From contig CANQLK010000002.1 of NCBI GenBank assembly GCA_947624665.1, positions 1 to 40,807 of the forward strand: a DNA stretch of 40,807 bases, read 5' to 3'. The notes below the pieces were generated by a model that worked only from the letters and a program-made list of their open reading frames with translations, did not search any database and was not told the origin of the DNA. Position numbers and translations under genes: made by a program. Of the stretch, positions 8,378-17,220 are shown in pieces; positions within the stretch are counted from its first letter, which is position 1; every line of letters begins with the position of its first letter. This stretch comes from Candidatus Gastranaerophilales bacterium (GTDB lineage: Bacteria; Cyanobacteriota; Vampirovibrionia; Gastranaerophilales; Gastranaerophilaceae).

Positions 8378-8686
8378 ATGAATGTTCAATTAAATCCTAT
8401 TATCAACAAATATAATTATGTTTCTTTTAAAAAATCCGTTCTGGAACAATATGAAAAAGAAAATTCTTCCGGTTCATTCAGTAAAGATGAAATAACATTA
8501 GCCAGAACAAAAAAAGTAATATCCGAACTTAAATATATTGCTCTGGGTGTTATTATTCTGTATTTCGCAATGAAAAAAAATATTAAAATTAATAACTTAA
8601 AGAAGGAAGCAGAAAAAGCCAAAAAGCTCGCCGATTTGGAAAAACCCGTTACTATCGACTTTTCCGCTCTATTAAAAGATGCTTAA
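8378..8686 (+). CDS. small single-pass membrane protein, last gene of the block
   Basis: A 102-residue protein of unknown function. The N-terminus MNVQLNPIINKYNYVSFKK shows the same [S/N]FK[K/G] tract as two other unknowns here. A hydrophobic stretch near residues 54-68 (LKYIALGVIILYFAM) is flanked by Lys on both sides, and a charged helix (NNLKKEAEKAKKLADLEK) follows. An in-frame ATG at 8327 lies inside the previous gene; the ATG at 8378 is preferred because AGGAA lies 8 bases upstream and it falls 10 bases after the previous stop. It closes the four-gene block and overlaps the convergent deoC 3' end by 4 bases. It could be an accessory anchor for the upstream proteins; that is speculation. 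Confidence 0.72.
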   Translation: MNVQLNPIINKYNYVSFKKSVLEQYEKENSSGSFSKDEITLARTKKVISELKYIALGVIILYFAMKKNIKINNLKKEAEKAKKLADLEKPVTIDFSALLKDA

Positions 8687-9342
8687 TTATTATTCCCTTC
8701 TATTATATTGACCCCCGAACTTGTACCGAGCCTTGAAGCCCCGGCTTCTATTAGTTTGATTGCCTGTTCTCTCGTTTTAATTCCGCCTGATGCCTTTATT
8801 TTAACATTACTGCCTCTTAATACTTCCGCCATCAGCTCTATATCTTCTACCTTTGCTCCGACTCCGTTTTTTACAAATCCCGTACTCGTTTTTGCATAAT
8901 CCGCTTTCGCTTCAACAATTATTTCACACGCTTTTTTTATCTCTTCTTTTGTAAGCAAATCCGTTTCTATTATTACTTTTAATGGTATACTGCCGCAGGC
9001 ATGCTTTACTGTTTCTATATCTTTTCTTGTATATTCATAATCTTTGTCTTTTATTGATTGAACGTTCATAACCATATCTATCTCATCTGCGCCGTCCATT
9101 ATTGCTCTTTGAGCTTCAAATGCCTTAACTTTACTTAATCCTGCGCCTAAAGGAAACCCTACTACCGTTACAGTCTTTACCAAAGTGTTTTTTAAATATT
9201 CTTTGGCAAGTGCAGTATTGCATCCGTTTACACATACCCCTTTAAAATTATATTTTTTCGCATCCTCAAATAATTTAATCAGTTCTTCTTTTGTTGCATC
9301 CTGCTTTAATAACGTATGTTCTATAAATTTTTCAAGTTCCAT
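8683..9342 (-). CDS. deoC: deoxyribose-phosphate aldolase
   Basis: Cytosolic class I aldolase (219 aa) that splits 2-deoxyribose-5-phosphate into glyceraldehyde-3-phosphate and acetaldehyde during deoxynucleoside catabolism. The Schiff-base lysine is K151 in DYAKTSTGF and the second catalytic lysine is K183 in KIKASGGIKT; both sit in the expected strands of the TIM barrel. ADEIDMVMN near residues 85-93 is also characteristic. Full length for the family. It follows recO with a 2-base gap and appears to be the last gene of pilT-recO-deoC. No other nucleoside catabolic gene (deoA, deoB, deoD) is nearby, so its position in a repair/pilus operon is not explained by pathway. Confidence 0.96.
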   Translation of the reverse strand: MELEKFIEHTLLKQDATKEELIKLFEDAKKYNFKGVCVNGCNTALAKEYLKNTLVKTVTVVGFPLGAGLSKVKAFEAQRAIMDGADEIDMVMNVQSIKDKDYEYTRKDIETVKHACGSIPLKVIIETDLLTKEEIKKACEIIVEAKADYAKTSTGFVKNGVGAKVEDIELMAEVLRGSNVKIKASGGIKTREQAIKLIEAGASRLGTSSGVNIIEGNNN

Positions 9343-9344
9343 AT

Positions 9345-10109
9345 TTACCTTATGCTTTCTATAAATTCGGAGGTCTTAAATTTTTTTGGCGAATAATATT
9401 CTATATATGATTTAAGAAGATTTATGCAGATTGTACAAATCTTTTCGGTAGCTAAATCATCATATTTCGTATGTTTTGTATATTCTTCTTTTAACAAAGT
9501 ATTTAAAAATTCTATGATTTTATAATGAATTTTTGTTTTCTTTGTTATCTCGGCAGAACAGTTGCCGCATAATATTCCGCCATGTTCAATTGAAAAATAA
9601 ATATATTCCTCTTGCGGCTTTTTTAAGCATTTTACGCAATTATCCAATTCCAGTGAATAACCTGTTATGTTCATAATTTTCAGTTGGAATTTTATTACGT
9701 TGAGCATAGTTTGTTCAATGGATTTTGCGGAGGAAATTTGTTCAAGAAAAGTATAGAAAAGATTATAAATTTCTTCACTATTAGGGTCATTTTCTATACC
9801 GAAGTTGGTAACTATTTCGGAACAATACATGGCATAAAACAGTTTATTAATATCGTTACGAAGATTAAAGAATGTATTTAAAGCTTCCGCTTGGCAGATA
9901 GTATCAAGATTTCTGCCTTTATTAAGCATCATTTTGTTTGCGACAAGCAAATCCATTCTGCCGCCCAATTTACTTGCAGGCTTCTTTATTCCTTTTGCGA
10001 CACCCCTTATTAACCCTCTTTCTTTGGAATACATAAGGATAATTTTATCGGCTTCGCTTATGCTGTACGATTTAAGGTTTATAACATTTGTCGTAAATTG
10101 TTCTTTCAT
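9345..10109 (-). CDS. recO: DNA repair protein RecO
   Basis: RecO (254 aa) binds single-stranded DNA and helps load RecA with RecR in recombinational repair. The N-terminal OB-fold region shows the typical start (TTNVINLKSYSISEADKIILMYSKERGLIRGVAKGIKK split by short gaps, residues 6-43), with KLGGRMDLL just after. The central helical part contains a four-Cys zinc site, C158-x2-C161 and C181-x2-C184 (NCVKC...ILCGNC). Length agrees with the family. No clear Shine-Dalgarno precedes the ATG, but it begins 5 bases after pilT ends, so translational coupling is likely. Confidence 0.92.
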   Translation of the reverse strand: MKEQFTTNVINLKSYSISEADKIILMYSKERGLIRGVAKGIKKPASKLGGRMDLLVANKMMLNKGRNLDTICQAEALNTFFNLRNDINKLFYAMYCSEIVTNFGIENDPNSEEIYNLFYTFLEQISSAKSIEQTMLNVIKFQLKIMNITGYSLELDNCVKCLKKPQEEYIYFSIEHGGILCGNCSAEITKKTKIHYKIIEFLNTLLKEEYTKHTKYDDLATEKICTICINLLKSYIEYYSPKKFKTSEFIESIR

Positions 10110-10114
10110 AAAAT

Positions 10115-11206
10115 TTAAAAAGAAACCTCACTTCCGGTATAAACACCCCTCATATAGTGCATAAGTTCGTTAGGATTATCCGTGTTTTCAAGAGCAGCTT
10201 CTTTTGTAATGAGTCCTTTTTTATATAAGTTGAACAGCGACATATTAAATGTAATCATATCATCATAAGAACCTTTTTTTACAAGCTTATAAATTTCTTC
10301 AAGTTCATCTTTTATAATAAAGTCTTTGATTGTTGAAGTAGAATGCAGAAGCTCAACAGCAGGAACTCTGCCTTCGCCTTTAGCATTGGGAATAAGTTTT
10401 TGAGAAACGGAACCTCTGTATACTTCTGCAAATTGGTGTCTAACATTTTCTCTTTCGCTCGGAGGGAAGAAACTTAAAACACGATTAATCGTTTGAACGG
10501 CATTAAATGTGTGCATTGTAGCAAAAACCAAATGTCCTGTTTCAGCGGAATGCAGTGCGCCTTGTATTGTTTCCATATCTCTTATTTCGCCTATTAATAT
10601 AACATCAGGATCTTGTCTTAGTGCATATTTCAATCCTTCATTGAAGTTCAGCGTATCAATACCTATTTGTCTTTGCGTGAATATGGATTTATTACTGTGA
10701 AATACATATTCGATAGGGTCTTCGACCGTAATTATGTGTTTTCTTTTTGTATTGTTAATATGATTAAGAATGGAAGCGATGGTGGTTGATTTACCCGAAC
10801 CTGCAACACCTGTTATCAAAACAATACCGTGATCGGGTTCCGAAAATTTTTCGATCGAAGGCGGTAAATTCAGTTGTTCAAAAGTAGGTATTTCAAAGTG
10901 AACAAGCCTTATTGTTATTGAATAATTTCCGAATGTTTTTGCAACATTTATTCTGAATCGGCAAATACCTTCAATTTGATAAGGATAATCAAAGTTATAC
11001 GAATTTAATACTTTGTCAATCATAGTTTTCGGCGCAGTTTTTTGGATTACGTCAATAATATATTCCGGTGAAACTACAGGAAGCTTTGATTTCAAGATTT
11101 GCCCGTCAATTCTGAAAGAAGGTACTTCTCCGGGTATTAAATGCAAATCAGATGCACGCAATTCAAAGGCTTTTTTTAACAATCCATCTATATTGTAATC
11201 ATTCAT
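10115..11206 (-). CDS. pilT: type IV pilus retraction ATPase PilT
   Basis: PilT (363 aa) is the cytoplasmic hexameric ATPase that drives pilus retraction. Motifs are in order: N-terminal PAS-like domain with ASDLHL (residues 19-24), Walker A GVAGSGKS (133-140), Asp box VEDPIEY (161-167), Walker B DVILIGEIRD (201-210) and His box GHLVFATMH (224-232). The C-terminal AIRNLIRE-type motif, important for retraction in studied PilT proteins, appears only as a degenerate STIKDFIIKDE. It could thus be a PilT-like paralogue. The ATG has a GGAG site 7 bases upstream. First gene of pilT-recO-deoC. Together with the prepilin peptidase at 39-40 kb it indicates type IV pili. Confidence 0.93.
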   Translation of the reverse strand: MNDYNIDGLLKKAFELRASDLHLIPGEVPSFRIDGQILKSKLPVVSPEYIIDVIQKTAPKTMIDKVLNSYNFDYPYQIEGICRFRINVAKTFGNYSITIRLVHFEIPTFEQLNLPPSIEKFSEPDHGIVLITGVAGSGKSTTIASILNHINNTKRKHIITVEDPIEYVFHSNKSIFTQRQIGIDTLNFNEGLKYALRQDPDVILIGEIRDMETIQGALHSAETGHLVFATMHTFNAVQTINRVLSFFPPSERENVRHQFAEVYRGSVSQKLIPNAKGEGRVPAVELLHSTSTIKDFIIKDELEEIYKLVKKGSYDDMITFNMSLFNLYKKGLITKEAALENTDNPNELMHYMRGVYTGSEVSF

Positions 11207-11504
11207 TTAGCAACTCCTTACATTTACAGTATATTATTTTTTCCCAGATAAAGAAAATAATTAACAAATATAAATGATATTGATGTACAAGAACTTGCAG
11301 TTTTGTTGTTTTGAACATTTAGTTTGATATTACAATGGCAAGACTTTGATTATGGTGTAAGCTGACAAGTTCGGATTAGCAATGCGTTACACAAGATTTT
11401 CTTTTATTATTAATTTAATTTTATGCGACAATTTACAAAATAATATCTTTTGTTTAAAATTTAAGTTATTAAAAATATTAAAATGTATTATTTTAAATTA
11501 TAAA
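11207..11504. other. intergenic region between divergent pilT and the radical SAM gene
   Basis: About 300 A/T-rich bases. I see no hairpin, repeat or RNA gene. Promoters for pilT (minus) and the radical SAM gene (plus) must lie here, but no pair of -35/-10 hexamers stands out. The interval from 11382 is open in the frame of the radical SAM gene and might be its N-terminus. Confidence 0.5.
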
Positions 11505-12638
11505 ATGAGAGATATTGAACCTACAGATAAAATTCAAAATCAAAAGGATATAGATGTCCAAGAATTCGGAGTTTGTCCGATGATTTTTAGCTCAATGGAA
11601 GTAAGAATGGACGGAAATGCTTATTTTTGCTGCGAACACAAATATAATAATTTATCACTGGGCAATATATATAAAGATGATTTAAACGACATTTGGAATT
11701 CTAAATTAGCTGTAACCATAAGAGAAGAAGCACTAAAAGGTAAATATCCGTATTGTAAAGGAAATGTCTGCCTTAGACTGGCAAAAGAAATCCCTGATTT
11801 TGTCTCCGTTAAAAGTATTTTTATCCCCCATCCCGAACCCGTTATGACGAAGACACCTTATTATATTGCCATATCTAAAATAAAAGATTGTAATGCACGA
11901 TGCATATTTTGTAGTGATGAAATTTATAAAACACCCGATAATGAATTGAATAATATTATTTCTATATTGAAAAATTATAAGGATTTAAAGTGTTTAACCA
12001 TATGGGACTCAGGTGATGCATTCTCTCTTATTTCCCAAAAATTTATTAAATTAATTTCGGAAGAATTTCCCGATTTGCGCTTTAAATTAATGACAAACGG
12101 AATCCTGGCAGACAAAGAAACAATAAATAGATTAAATCTCGTAAACAGAATTGAAGAACTGGATATTTCCATAAACGCAGTAAATGCAGCTACTCATAAT
12201 AAAATTTTCAGAACAGGTAAAAACGCTTTTAAAAAATTAATAAAAAACCTTGAATATATAAAAACCCTTAAAATAAATACATTCAACATTAATTTTGTCG
12301 TATGTAAATATAATTGGAAAGAGATGAAAAAATTTATTAAATTAGGCAAAAAATATAATGCCAGAGTCTTGTTTTGGGAAGTACGACTTTATGGAAATTC
12401 AGACAAACTTCAATATGACTATTATGATATAGCTGTACATCTTCGGTTTCATAAAGATTATAAAAAATTTAAAAAATATTTGTCATCAAAAGTTTTTGAA
12501 GATGAAAATATTATCATGTCACCTGTTCTGAAAAAGTTAAGATATGAGAGCTTGAACGAAAAAAAGTTTTCCTTGGATTTTGTTAACTTTTTAACAAAAT
12601 TTCATATTAGATTGACAAACAAAGAAAATAAAATTTAA
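11505..12638 (+). CDS. radical SAM protein with an N-terminal SPASM-like Cys cluster
   Basis: About 377 residues from the ATG at 11505. Residues 20-90 look like a SPASM-type domain: C24, C42-C43, C84 and C89, with the typical run DGNAYFCC...LGNIYKDDLNDIWNS. The radical SAM core follows, with CX3CX2C at C129, C133 and C136 (KDCNARCIFC) and a GGE-like SAM contact in TIWDSGDAF (166-173). In familiar SPASM enzymes this domain is C-terminal, so the order is inverted. An in-frame ATG at 11382 would add 41 Ile/Lys/Asn-rich residues that look non-coding; neither start has a good ribosome site. The stop codon lies inside dispersed repeat copy 2. No neighbour suggests a substrate; peptide modification and polysaccharide-related chemistry are both possible. 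Confidence 0.85.
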   Translation: MRDIEPTDKIQNQKDIDVQEFGVCPMIFSSMEVRMDGNAYFCCEHKYNNLSLGNIYKDDLNDIWNSKLAVTIREEALKGKYPYCKGNVCLRLAKEIPDFVSVKSIFIPHPEPVMTKTPYYIAISKIKDCNARCIFCSDEIYKTPDNELNNIISILKNYKDLKCLTIWDSGDAFSLISQKFIKLISEEFPDLRFKLMTNGILADKETINRLNLVNRIEELDISINAVNAATHNKIFRTGKNAFKKLIKNLEYIKTLKINTFNINFVVCKYNWKEMKKFIKLGKKYNARVLFWEVRLYGNSDKLQYDYYDIAVHLRFHKDYKKFKKYLSSKVFEDENIIMSPVLKKLRYESLNEKKFSLDFVNFLTKFHIRLTNKENKI

Positions 12639-12738
12639 TCTGGTGTCGCAAAGCTCATTCTTCGCTTGCTGTCTTGAAATTGCTTTACGCTCGGTCTTGT
12701 CACTCCTTCGGCTTATCGTAAAAATTTACTCGGGCATT
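12632..12738 (+). repeat. dispersed repeat, copy 2 (full, with an internal insertion)
   Basis: AATTTAATCTGGTGTCGCAA at 12632-12651 matches copies 1 and 3 exactly. After 33 unmatched bases, 12685-12733 aligns to the reverse complement of 38917-38965 with 5 differences over 49 bases (shared CTCCTTCGGCTTAT and GTAAAAATTTACTCGG). The stop codon of the radical SAM gene (12636-12638) is inside the repeat. The unmatched part includes CGCTTGCTGTCTTG, similar to CGCTCGGTCTTG just after it, suggesting an internal duplication. Confidence 0.88.
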
Positions 12739-12761
12739 TAATGTAATATTCTTTAAAGTTT

Positions 12762-12790
12762 TTGACTATTACGTGTATTTGTTGTGTAAT
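12762..12790 (+). promoter_or_regulatory. candidate sigma-70 promoter for the smc operon
   Basis: TTGACT (12762-12767), a 17-base spacer and TGTAAT (12785-12790) fit the vegetative consensus. Predicted transcription start near 12797, about 24 bases before the smc ATG. It lies just after dispersed repeat copy 2. Confidence 0.5.
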
Positions 12791-12820
12791 AGAATAGTCC
12801 AGACAGGTATCATCGAAATA

Positions 12821-15800
12821 ATGTACATTAAAGAACTTGAAGTAGATAACTTTAAATCTTTTGCAGGTGATGTTAAAATACCGTTTTTAAAAGGGTTTAC
12901 AACGGTCGCAGGCCCTAACGGCTCGGGAAAAAGTAACATCATCGACGGAATATTGTTTGCACTCGGACTTGCAAGTGCAAGGAACTTGCGTACCGAGCAG
13001 TTATCTGACTTCATTTCCACACATACAAAAAAGAATGAAGCCTATGTTAAAGTAGTTTTTGAACCTGATGACAACAGCGAAGAGAATATAAGCGTTGCAA
13101 GGAGGATTAAAAAATCCTCTCAAGGATTTAACAGTATTTATTATTTAAACGATCAAGTTACTACTTTGACGGACATTCATACCAGGCTTGAGAAATACCG
13201 CATAACTCCAAACAGTTATAACGTTATTATGCAAAGTGATGTTATGAGTATAGTCAACTGTTCAAACATTGAAAGAAGAAAGATTATAGATGAAATAGCA
13301 GGCATTGCCGATTTTAACAGAAGAATAGATAAAGCTAACGAAGAACTTTTAACCGTTGAAGAGCGTGTTGAAAATGCCAATTTAATATTATCGGAAATAG
13401 AATCTTCTATTGAAAGGCTTGCCGTTGAAAAAGAAACCGCTTTAAAGTATCAAAAGTTAAAAGCCGAAAAATTTCAGTTGGAAAGTCAAATTACAACTGT
13501 TAAATATTTTGATTTAAAAAGAAATTTAGAACTTGCTCATCAAAATATTCTTGAATTCAATAAAAAGAAAAAAGATGAAGAAGCCAATCTTAAAAAGTTG
13601 GAGGAGTCTGTTTCCGAAATTAAAAAAAGATATAATGAGATATCGGAGTCAGTTAAAAATAACGGTGAAGCAGAACAAATCGAAACAAAAAAACAGCTTG
13701 AAGAATTAAAAGGTCAGATTTCACGTAAAAATTTAGCCATAAGTTCGGTTGAAAAAACCATCCATGACAATTTAAAAACCATTGAAAATTCCAAAAACGG
13801 AATTGAAAATCACAAAGAAAAAATAGAAAAAATAACGTTAAAAATAGAAGAAAAGAAAAAAGAAATACAGGAAATCGAAGAACTTATAAAAGTTCAGGAA
13901 AAGGAATTATCCAAAATTCTTGAAGAAGTATCGGGGTTAAATAAAAATGCCGACAAACAACTTGAAGAAAGAAATAATTTAAAGAAAGAACTGGAGAAAT
14001 TAAAAGAGGAAGAATGGAATATAAAATCCGAAACAATACCGTTTGAAACCGAACTTACTTCTTTAAAAAAAGATATAGAAAATGCAAAAAAATCTTTAGA
14101 AGAGTTAATGTCATTTAAAAATAGTTATAAAGATAATAAAGATAAATTGACCGTGCAGGTTGAAGAATTAACAAAAGAGCTTGCAGATTATAAATTGGCA
14201 CAGGAAAACATAGTTTATTCTTTAGACAAAAATAAGTACGAAATGTCGGATTTAATGCATGATATACAAATTGTGCAAAGAAAAATCCTGACAATCGAAG
14301 CGCAAAAGAGTGCTTATGAGGAAGTAAATCTCGGCAGGTCAATAGATTCTATATTAAAAGCGAAAATAAAAGGAGTACATGCTCCGTTATTGCAGCTTGG
14401 GAGTGTGGATAAAGAATATTCAACCGCTTTAGAAGTTGCAATGGGCGGCAGAATGAAGAATATTGTTGTTGATGATGTTGAAACCGCAAGGGTTTGTATT
14501 GATTATCTTAAATCCGCAAGAGCCGGAAGTGCTACTTTTCTGCCTTTGGATAAGTTAAAGAAAGCACCGTCTAATCTCAGAATTCCGAATGAAAAAGGTG
14601 TTATTGATTTTGCCGTTAATTTGGTTGATTTTGATGATAAATATTTAGATGCATTCTTTTATGCACTGGGTGATACTTTAATTGTTGAAAATTATGATTG
14701 TGCAAAAAGATTAATCGGGAAATACAGACTGGTTACTTTAGATGGCAGTTTATTTGATAAATCAGGTGCTATAACAGGCGGCGACAGGAAAGATACGGGG
14801 TTAAAATTCAGTCAAAATCAGGATGATGAATTGAATAAATATAAATCGGGTTTTGCCGACATGCAAAAAAAATATGCTTCGCTTGAAAATACTCAAAAAG
14901 AACTTGAAGCTAAGCAGGAAAAAATAAGAACTAATTATTCCAATACAATGACTGCTCTTAACAGCGCAAAGCTTGAATTGAATAATCTTAATAATAATTC
15001 CGAAAATAACGAGCGCAAAATCAGTGAATATAGTGCAATAATAAAAGAAAACGAACCTAAAATTAATTCTACCGAAAAGAAGCTCGAAAAATATGAAGAA
15101 AAGCTTGTTGAAATAAACAATAATATGCTTATACTTCAAGATAAAATAACGGAAATAGAGAGCAAAATGTCGGAAGGCGAACTTAAAAAGCTTAAAGAAA
15201 TGACTTCTGCAATTGAAAATCAAATTAAAGAATATCAAAATAAAATACTTAAAATTAATAATGAAATCAATGAATCAAACAGAGATATTGATTTTAACAA
15301 GGAACTTATAAAAGCGAAAGAAGAACAGATACAAAGACTCATTAAGGATAACGAGATAGGAAGCAAAGATAAAGAGAAATATACGGCTGAAATTAAAGAA
15401 ATAGAACAAAAATCTCAGATTTTGGAAGAGAAAATAAAGACACTTTCCGAGAAACTTATTCAATTGCAAAAGCAGCGAGATGTAATTCAGGAGGAATTAT
15501 TATCTGCTGAAACTGCTAAAAACAAGACTGCAAATGAGATAGAAAAGATAGCAGAGCAGGTAGAGGCGTTTAAATCAAGAAGAAGAGAGCTTGAACCTCA
15601 GTTGGAAGAAATAAGAGCTGAACTTAAAGCTAATGAAATCGATATAAATTTATTGGTACCGACTGAAATATCAACGGAAGAGATAACAGGTAAAATACAG
15701 CGATTGCAAAAGCGCATGGAGGAGATGGAGCCTGTAAATATGCTTGCCATCCAAACCTACGATGAAGTTAAAGCCAGACAGGAAGAGAAGAAAGAGCAAA

Positions 15801-16312
15801 TAGCGACTTTAACAAACGAACGTAAAGAAATTTTAGAGAAAATGAACGGATACGAGCAGGTAAAAAAAGAAACATTCTTAAAAACATATAATAATATTAA
15901 TGAGAATTTCAAAGATATATTCGGGAAATTATCGGAAGGGGAAGGGAGTTTGGTGCTTGAAAATCCCGATAGTCCGTTTGAAGGCGGGTTAACCATAAAA
16001 GCACAAATAAGAGATAAAATGAAGCAGAAGTTAGGCGCAATGTCGGGCGGTGAAAAATCGCTTACGGCATTAGCATTAGTCTTTGCAATTCAGAAATATC
16101 TTCCTGCACCTTTTTATGCGCTCGATGAGGTTGATGCAAGCTTAGACGGATTAAATCTTGCAAGATTATCCGACATTATAAAAGAGCAGGCTAAAAATAC
16201 GCAATTTATAGTAGTTACTCACAAACAAAATATGATAAAATCAGCAGATAGAACGATAGGTGTAACTCAAAAAGAGCATGGAAAAACCCTTGTTACAGGC
16301 ATAAAGAATTAG
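12821..16312 (+). CDS. smc: chromosome segregation protein SMC
   Basis: SMC (1163 aa from this start) is the ATPase of the bacterial condensin; with ScpA and ScpB it compacts and segregates the chromosome. The start is placed at MYIKELEVDNFKSF, the canonical N-terminus; an in-frame ATG 48 bases upstream gives an unrelated extension. Walker A GPNGSGKSN is at residues 31-39. Long coiled coils of Glu/Lys-rich heptads flank a hinge at about 515-670 (GVHAPLLQLGSVDKEYSTAL..., with GAITGGDR near its end). The C-terminal head has the ABC signature MSGGEKS (1074-1080) and Walker B ALDEVDAS with D1102 and E1103. Full length. It is followed by scpA after 10 bases and scpB after that, a complete SMC-ScpAB operon. 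Confidence 0.97.
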   Translation: MYIKELEVDNFKSFAGDVKIPFLKGFTTVAGPNGSGKSNIIDGILFALGLASARNLRTEQLSDFISTHTKKNEAYVKVVFEPDDNSEENISVARRIKKSSQGFNSIYYLNDQVTTLTDIHTRLEKYRITPNSYNVIMQSDVMSIVNCSNIERRKIIDEIAGIADFNRRIDKANEELLTVEERVENANLILSEIESSIERLAVEKETALKYQKLKAEKFQLESQITTVKYFDLKRNLELAHQNILEFNKKKKDEEANLKKLEESVSEIKKRYNEISESVKNNGEAEQIETKKQLEELKGQISRKNLAISSVEKTIHDNLKTIENSKNGIENHKEKIEKITLKIEEKKKEIQEIEELIKVQEKELSKILEEVSGLNKNADKQLEERNNLKKELEKLKEEEWNIKSETIPFETELTSLKKDIENAKKSLEELMSFKNSYKDNKDKLTVQVEELTKELADYKLAQENIVYSLDKNKYEMSDLMHDIQIVQRKILTIEAQKSAYEEVNLGRSIDSILKAKIKGVHAPLLQLGSVDKEYSTALEVAMGGRMKNIVVDDVETARVCIDYLKSARAGSATFLPLDKLKKAPSNLRIPNEKGVIDFAVNLVDFDDKYLDAFFYALGDTLIVENYDCAKRLIGKYRLVTLDGSLFDKSGAITGGDRKDTGLKFSQNQDDELNKYKSGFADMQKKYASLENTQKELEAKQEKIRTNYSNTMTALNSAKLELNNLNNNSENNERKISEYSAIIKENEPKINSTEKKLEKYEEKLVEINNNMLILQDKITEIESKMSEGELKKLKEMTSAIENQIKEYQNKILKINNEINESNRDIDFNKELIKAKEEQIQRLIKDNEIGSKDKEKYTAEIKEIEQKSQILEEKIKTLSEKLIQLQKQRDVIQEELLSAETAKNKTANEIEKIAEQVEAFKSRRRELEPQLEEIRAELKANEIDINLLVPTEISTEEITGKIQRLQKRMEEMEPVNMLAIQTYDEVKARQEEKKEQIATLTNERKEILEKMNGYEQVKKETFLKTYNNINENFKDIFGKLSEGEGSLVLENPDSPFEGGLTIKAQIRDKMKQKLGAMSGGEKSLTALALVFAIQKYLPAPFYALDEVDASLDGLNLARLSDIIKEQAKNTQFIVVTHKQNMIKSADRTIGVTQKEHGKTLVTGIKN

Positions 16313-16322
16313 GGAACGCTAA

Positions 16323-17210
16323 ATGTTAAATCCAAAGAATTCAGATAATTTTTATATAAATACGCCGGCCGAATTTAACGAAATGAATTTGGGATTTAAT
16401 CCTGATTCAATATTGAATTCTTCGGACGATGAATCCGATGGAATTGAGATATTGGTGCAGATGGCAAAGCAAGGGAAGATTGATCCTTGGAATATTGATA
16501 TAGCTGATATTGCAGACAAATATATGCTTCATATTTCGGAGCGAAAATCAAATAATTTAAGATTAAGCGGGCGGGCTTTATTTTTTCTTGCCGTTCTTTT
16601 GAAGCTCAAATCTAATGTTTTGGTAGGGCTTGATCCTATGCAATTTGAAGCGGAAGCGGAAGTTAATCCCGAATATGATGATAATGATGATTCATCAAGG
16701 TTTAACGATGACTTATATTATCAGGACTATTATCCCGATAATGTTATCCCCATTGAGGACATTATTCAAAGAAGAACAAGCGTTAAGCTGAACAGAAACA
16801 GAACCGTAACATTAAAGGATTTAATAAGACAGTTAGAGTTTTATGAAAGATTAGATAAGAAGCAGGCGGTCGAAAATTCTTTAGAGCGTGCAAAAAGGCG
16901 AGTCAGCAGTTATAAGAGAATGACCAATGAAGATATTATCAATCTGGCTCAGGAAGAATATATTGAAAGCAGTGTAAAGATTTTGCACGAAAATTTGGTT
17001 AAAATTTTTGAAAAAGAAGAAAAAGTTGAATTAAAAACCTTAACTTTGCTTGGTTTGGATAAAATAACAGCATATATTGCATTATTATTTTTATCGGTCA
17101 AAAGTGAATTTGACATAGAGCAGGAAGAATTTTATTCCGATTTATACGTAGTAAAAGGAAAACTTCCGGAAAAGACCGAGTTATTATCGGAAGAAGGATT
17201 GACGGCATAG
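16323..17210 (+). CDS. scpA: segregation and condensation protein A
   Basis: ScpA (295 aa) is the kleisin that bridges the two SMC heads and binds ScpB. After a 38-residue, Asn/Asp-rich N-terminal tail, the family core begins with GIEILVQMAKQGKIDPWNIDIADIADKY (quoted discontinuously; residues 40-67), corresponding to the usual LLLHLI...IDIxDI region. The LSGRALFFLAVLLKLKS block (81-97) follows. A highly acidic, Asp/Tyr-rich loop at about 108-142 is a lineage-type insertion before the C-terminal winged helix that contacts the SMC head (LTLLGLDKITAYIALLFL near 240). It starts 10 bases after smc and precedes scpB by 10 bases, which confirms the assignment. Confidence 0.9.
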   Translation: MLNPKNSDNFYINTPAEFNEMNLGFNPDSILNSSDDESDGIEILVQMAKQGKIDPWNIDIADIADKYMLHISERKSNNLRLSGRALFFLAVLLKLKSNVLVGLDPMQFEAEAEVNPEYDDNDDSSRFNDDLYYQDYYPDNVIPIEDIIQRRTSVKLNRNRTVTLKDLIRQLEFYERLDKKQAVENSLERAKRRVSSYKRMTNEDIINLAQEEYIESSVKILHENLVKIFEKEEKVELKTLTLLGLDKITAYIALLFLSVKSEFDIEQEEFYSDLYVVKGKLPEKTELLSEEGLTA

Positions 17211-17220
17211 GAGTAATAAT

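Noticed and set aside
8927..8947. Possible CRISPR or tandem array signals anywhere in the window
   Set aside because: I found no regularly spaced repeats; the only repeats are the 26-bp pair and the three dispersed copies, which are not array-like.
11382..11504. 41-residue upstream extension of the radical SAM protein
   Set aside because: Ile/Lys/Asn-rich translation, no good ribosome site, and it precedes the expected start of the SPASM-like domain; kept as an alternative only.
12773..12820. 16-residue upstream extension of SMC
   Set aside because: It runs through the predicted -10 element, and MYIKELEV is the canonical SMC start.
14801..15238. 145-codon minus-strand frame inside smc
   Set aside because: Antisense of the coiled-coil region; A-rich codons on the sense strand give long Phe/Leu frames on the other.
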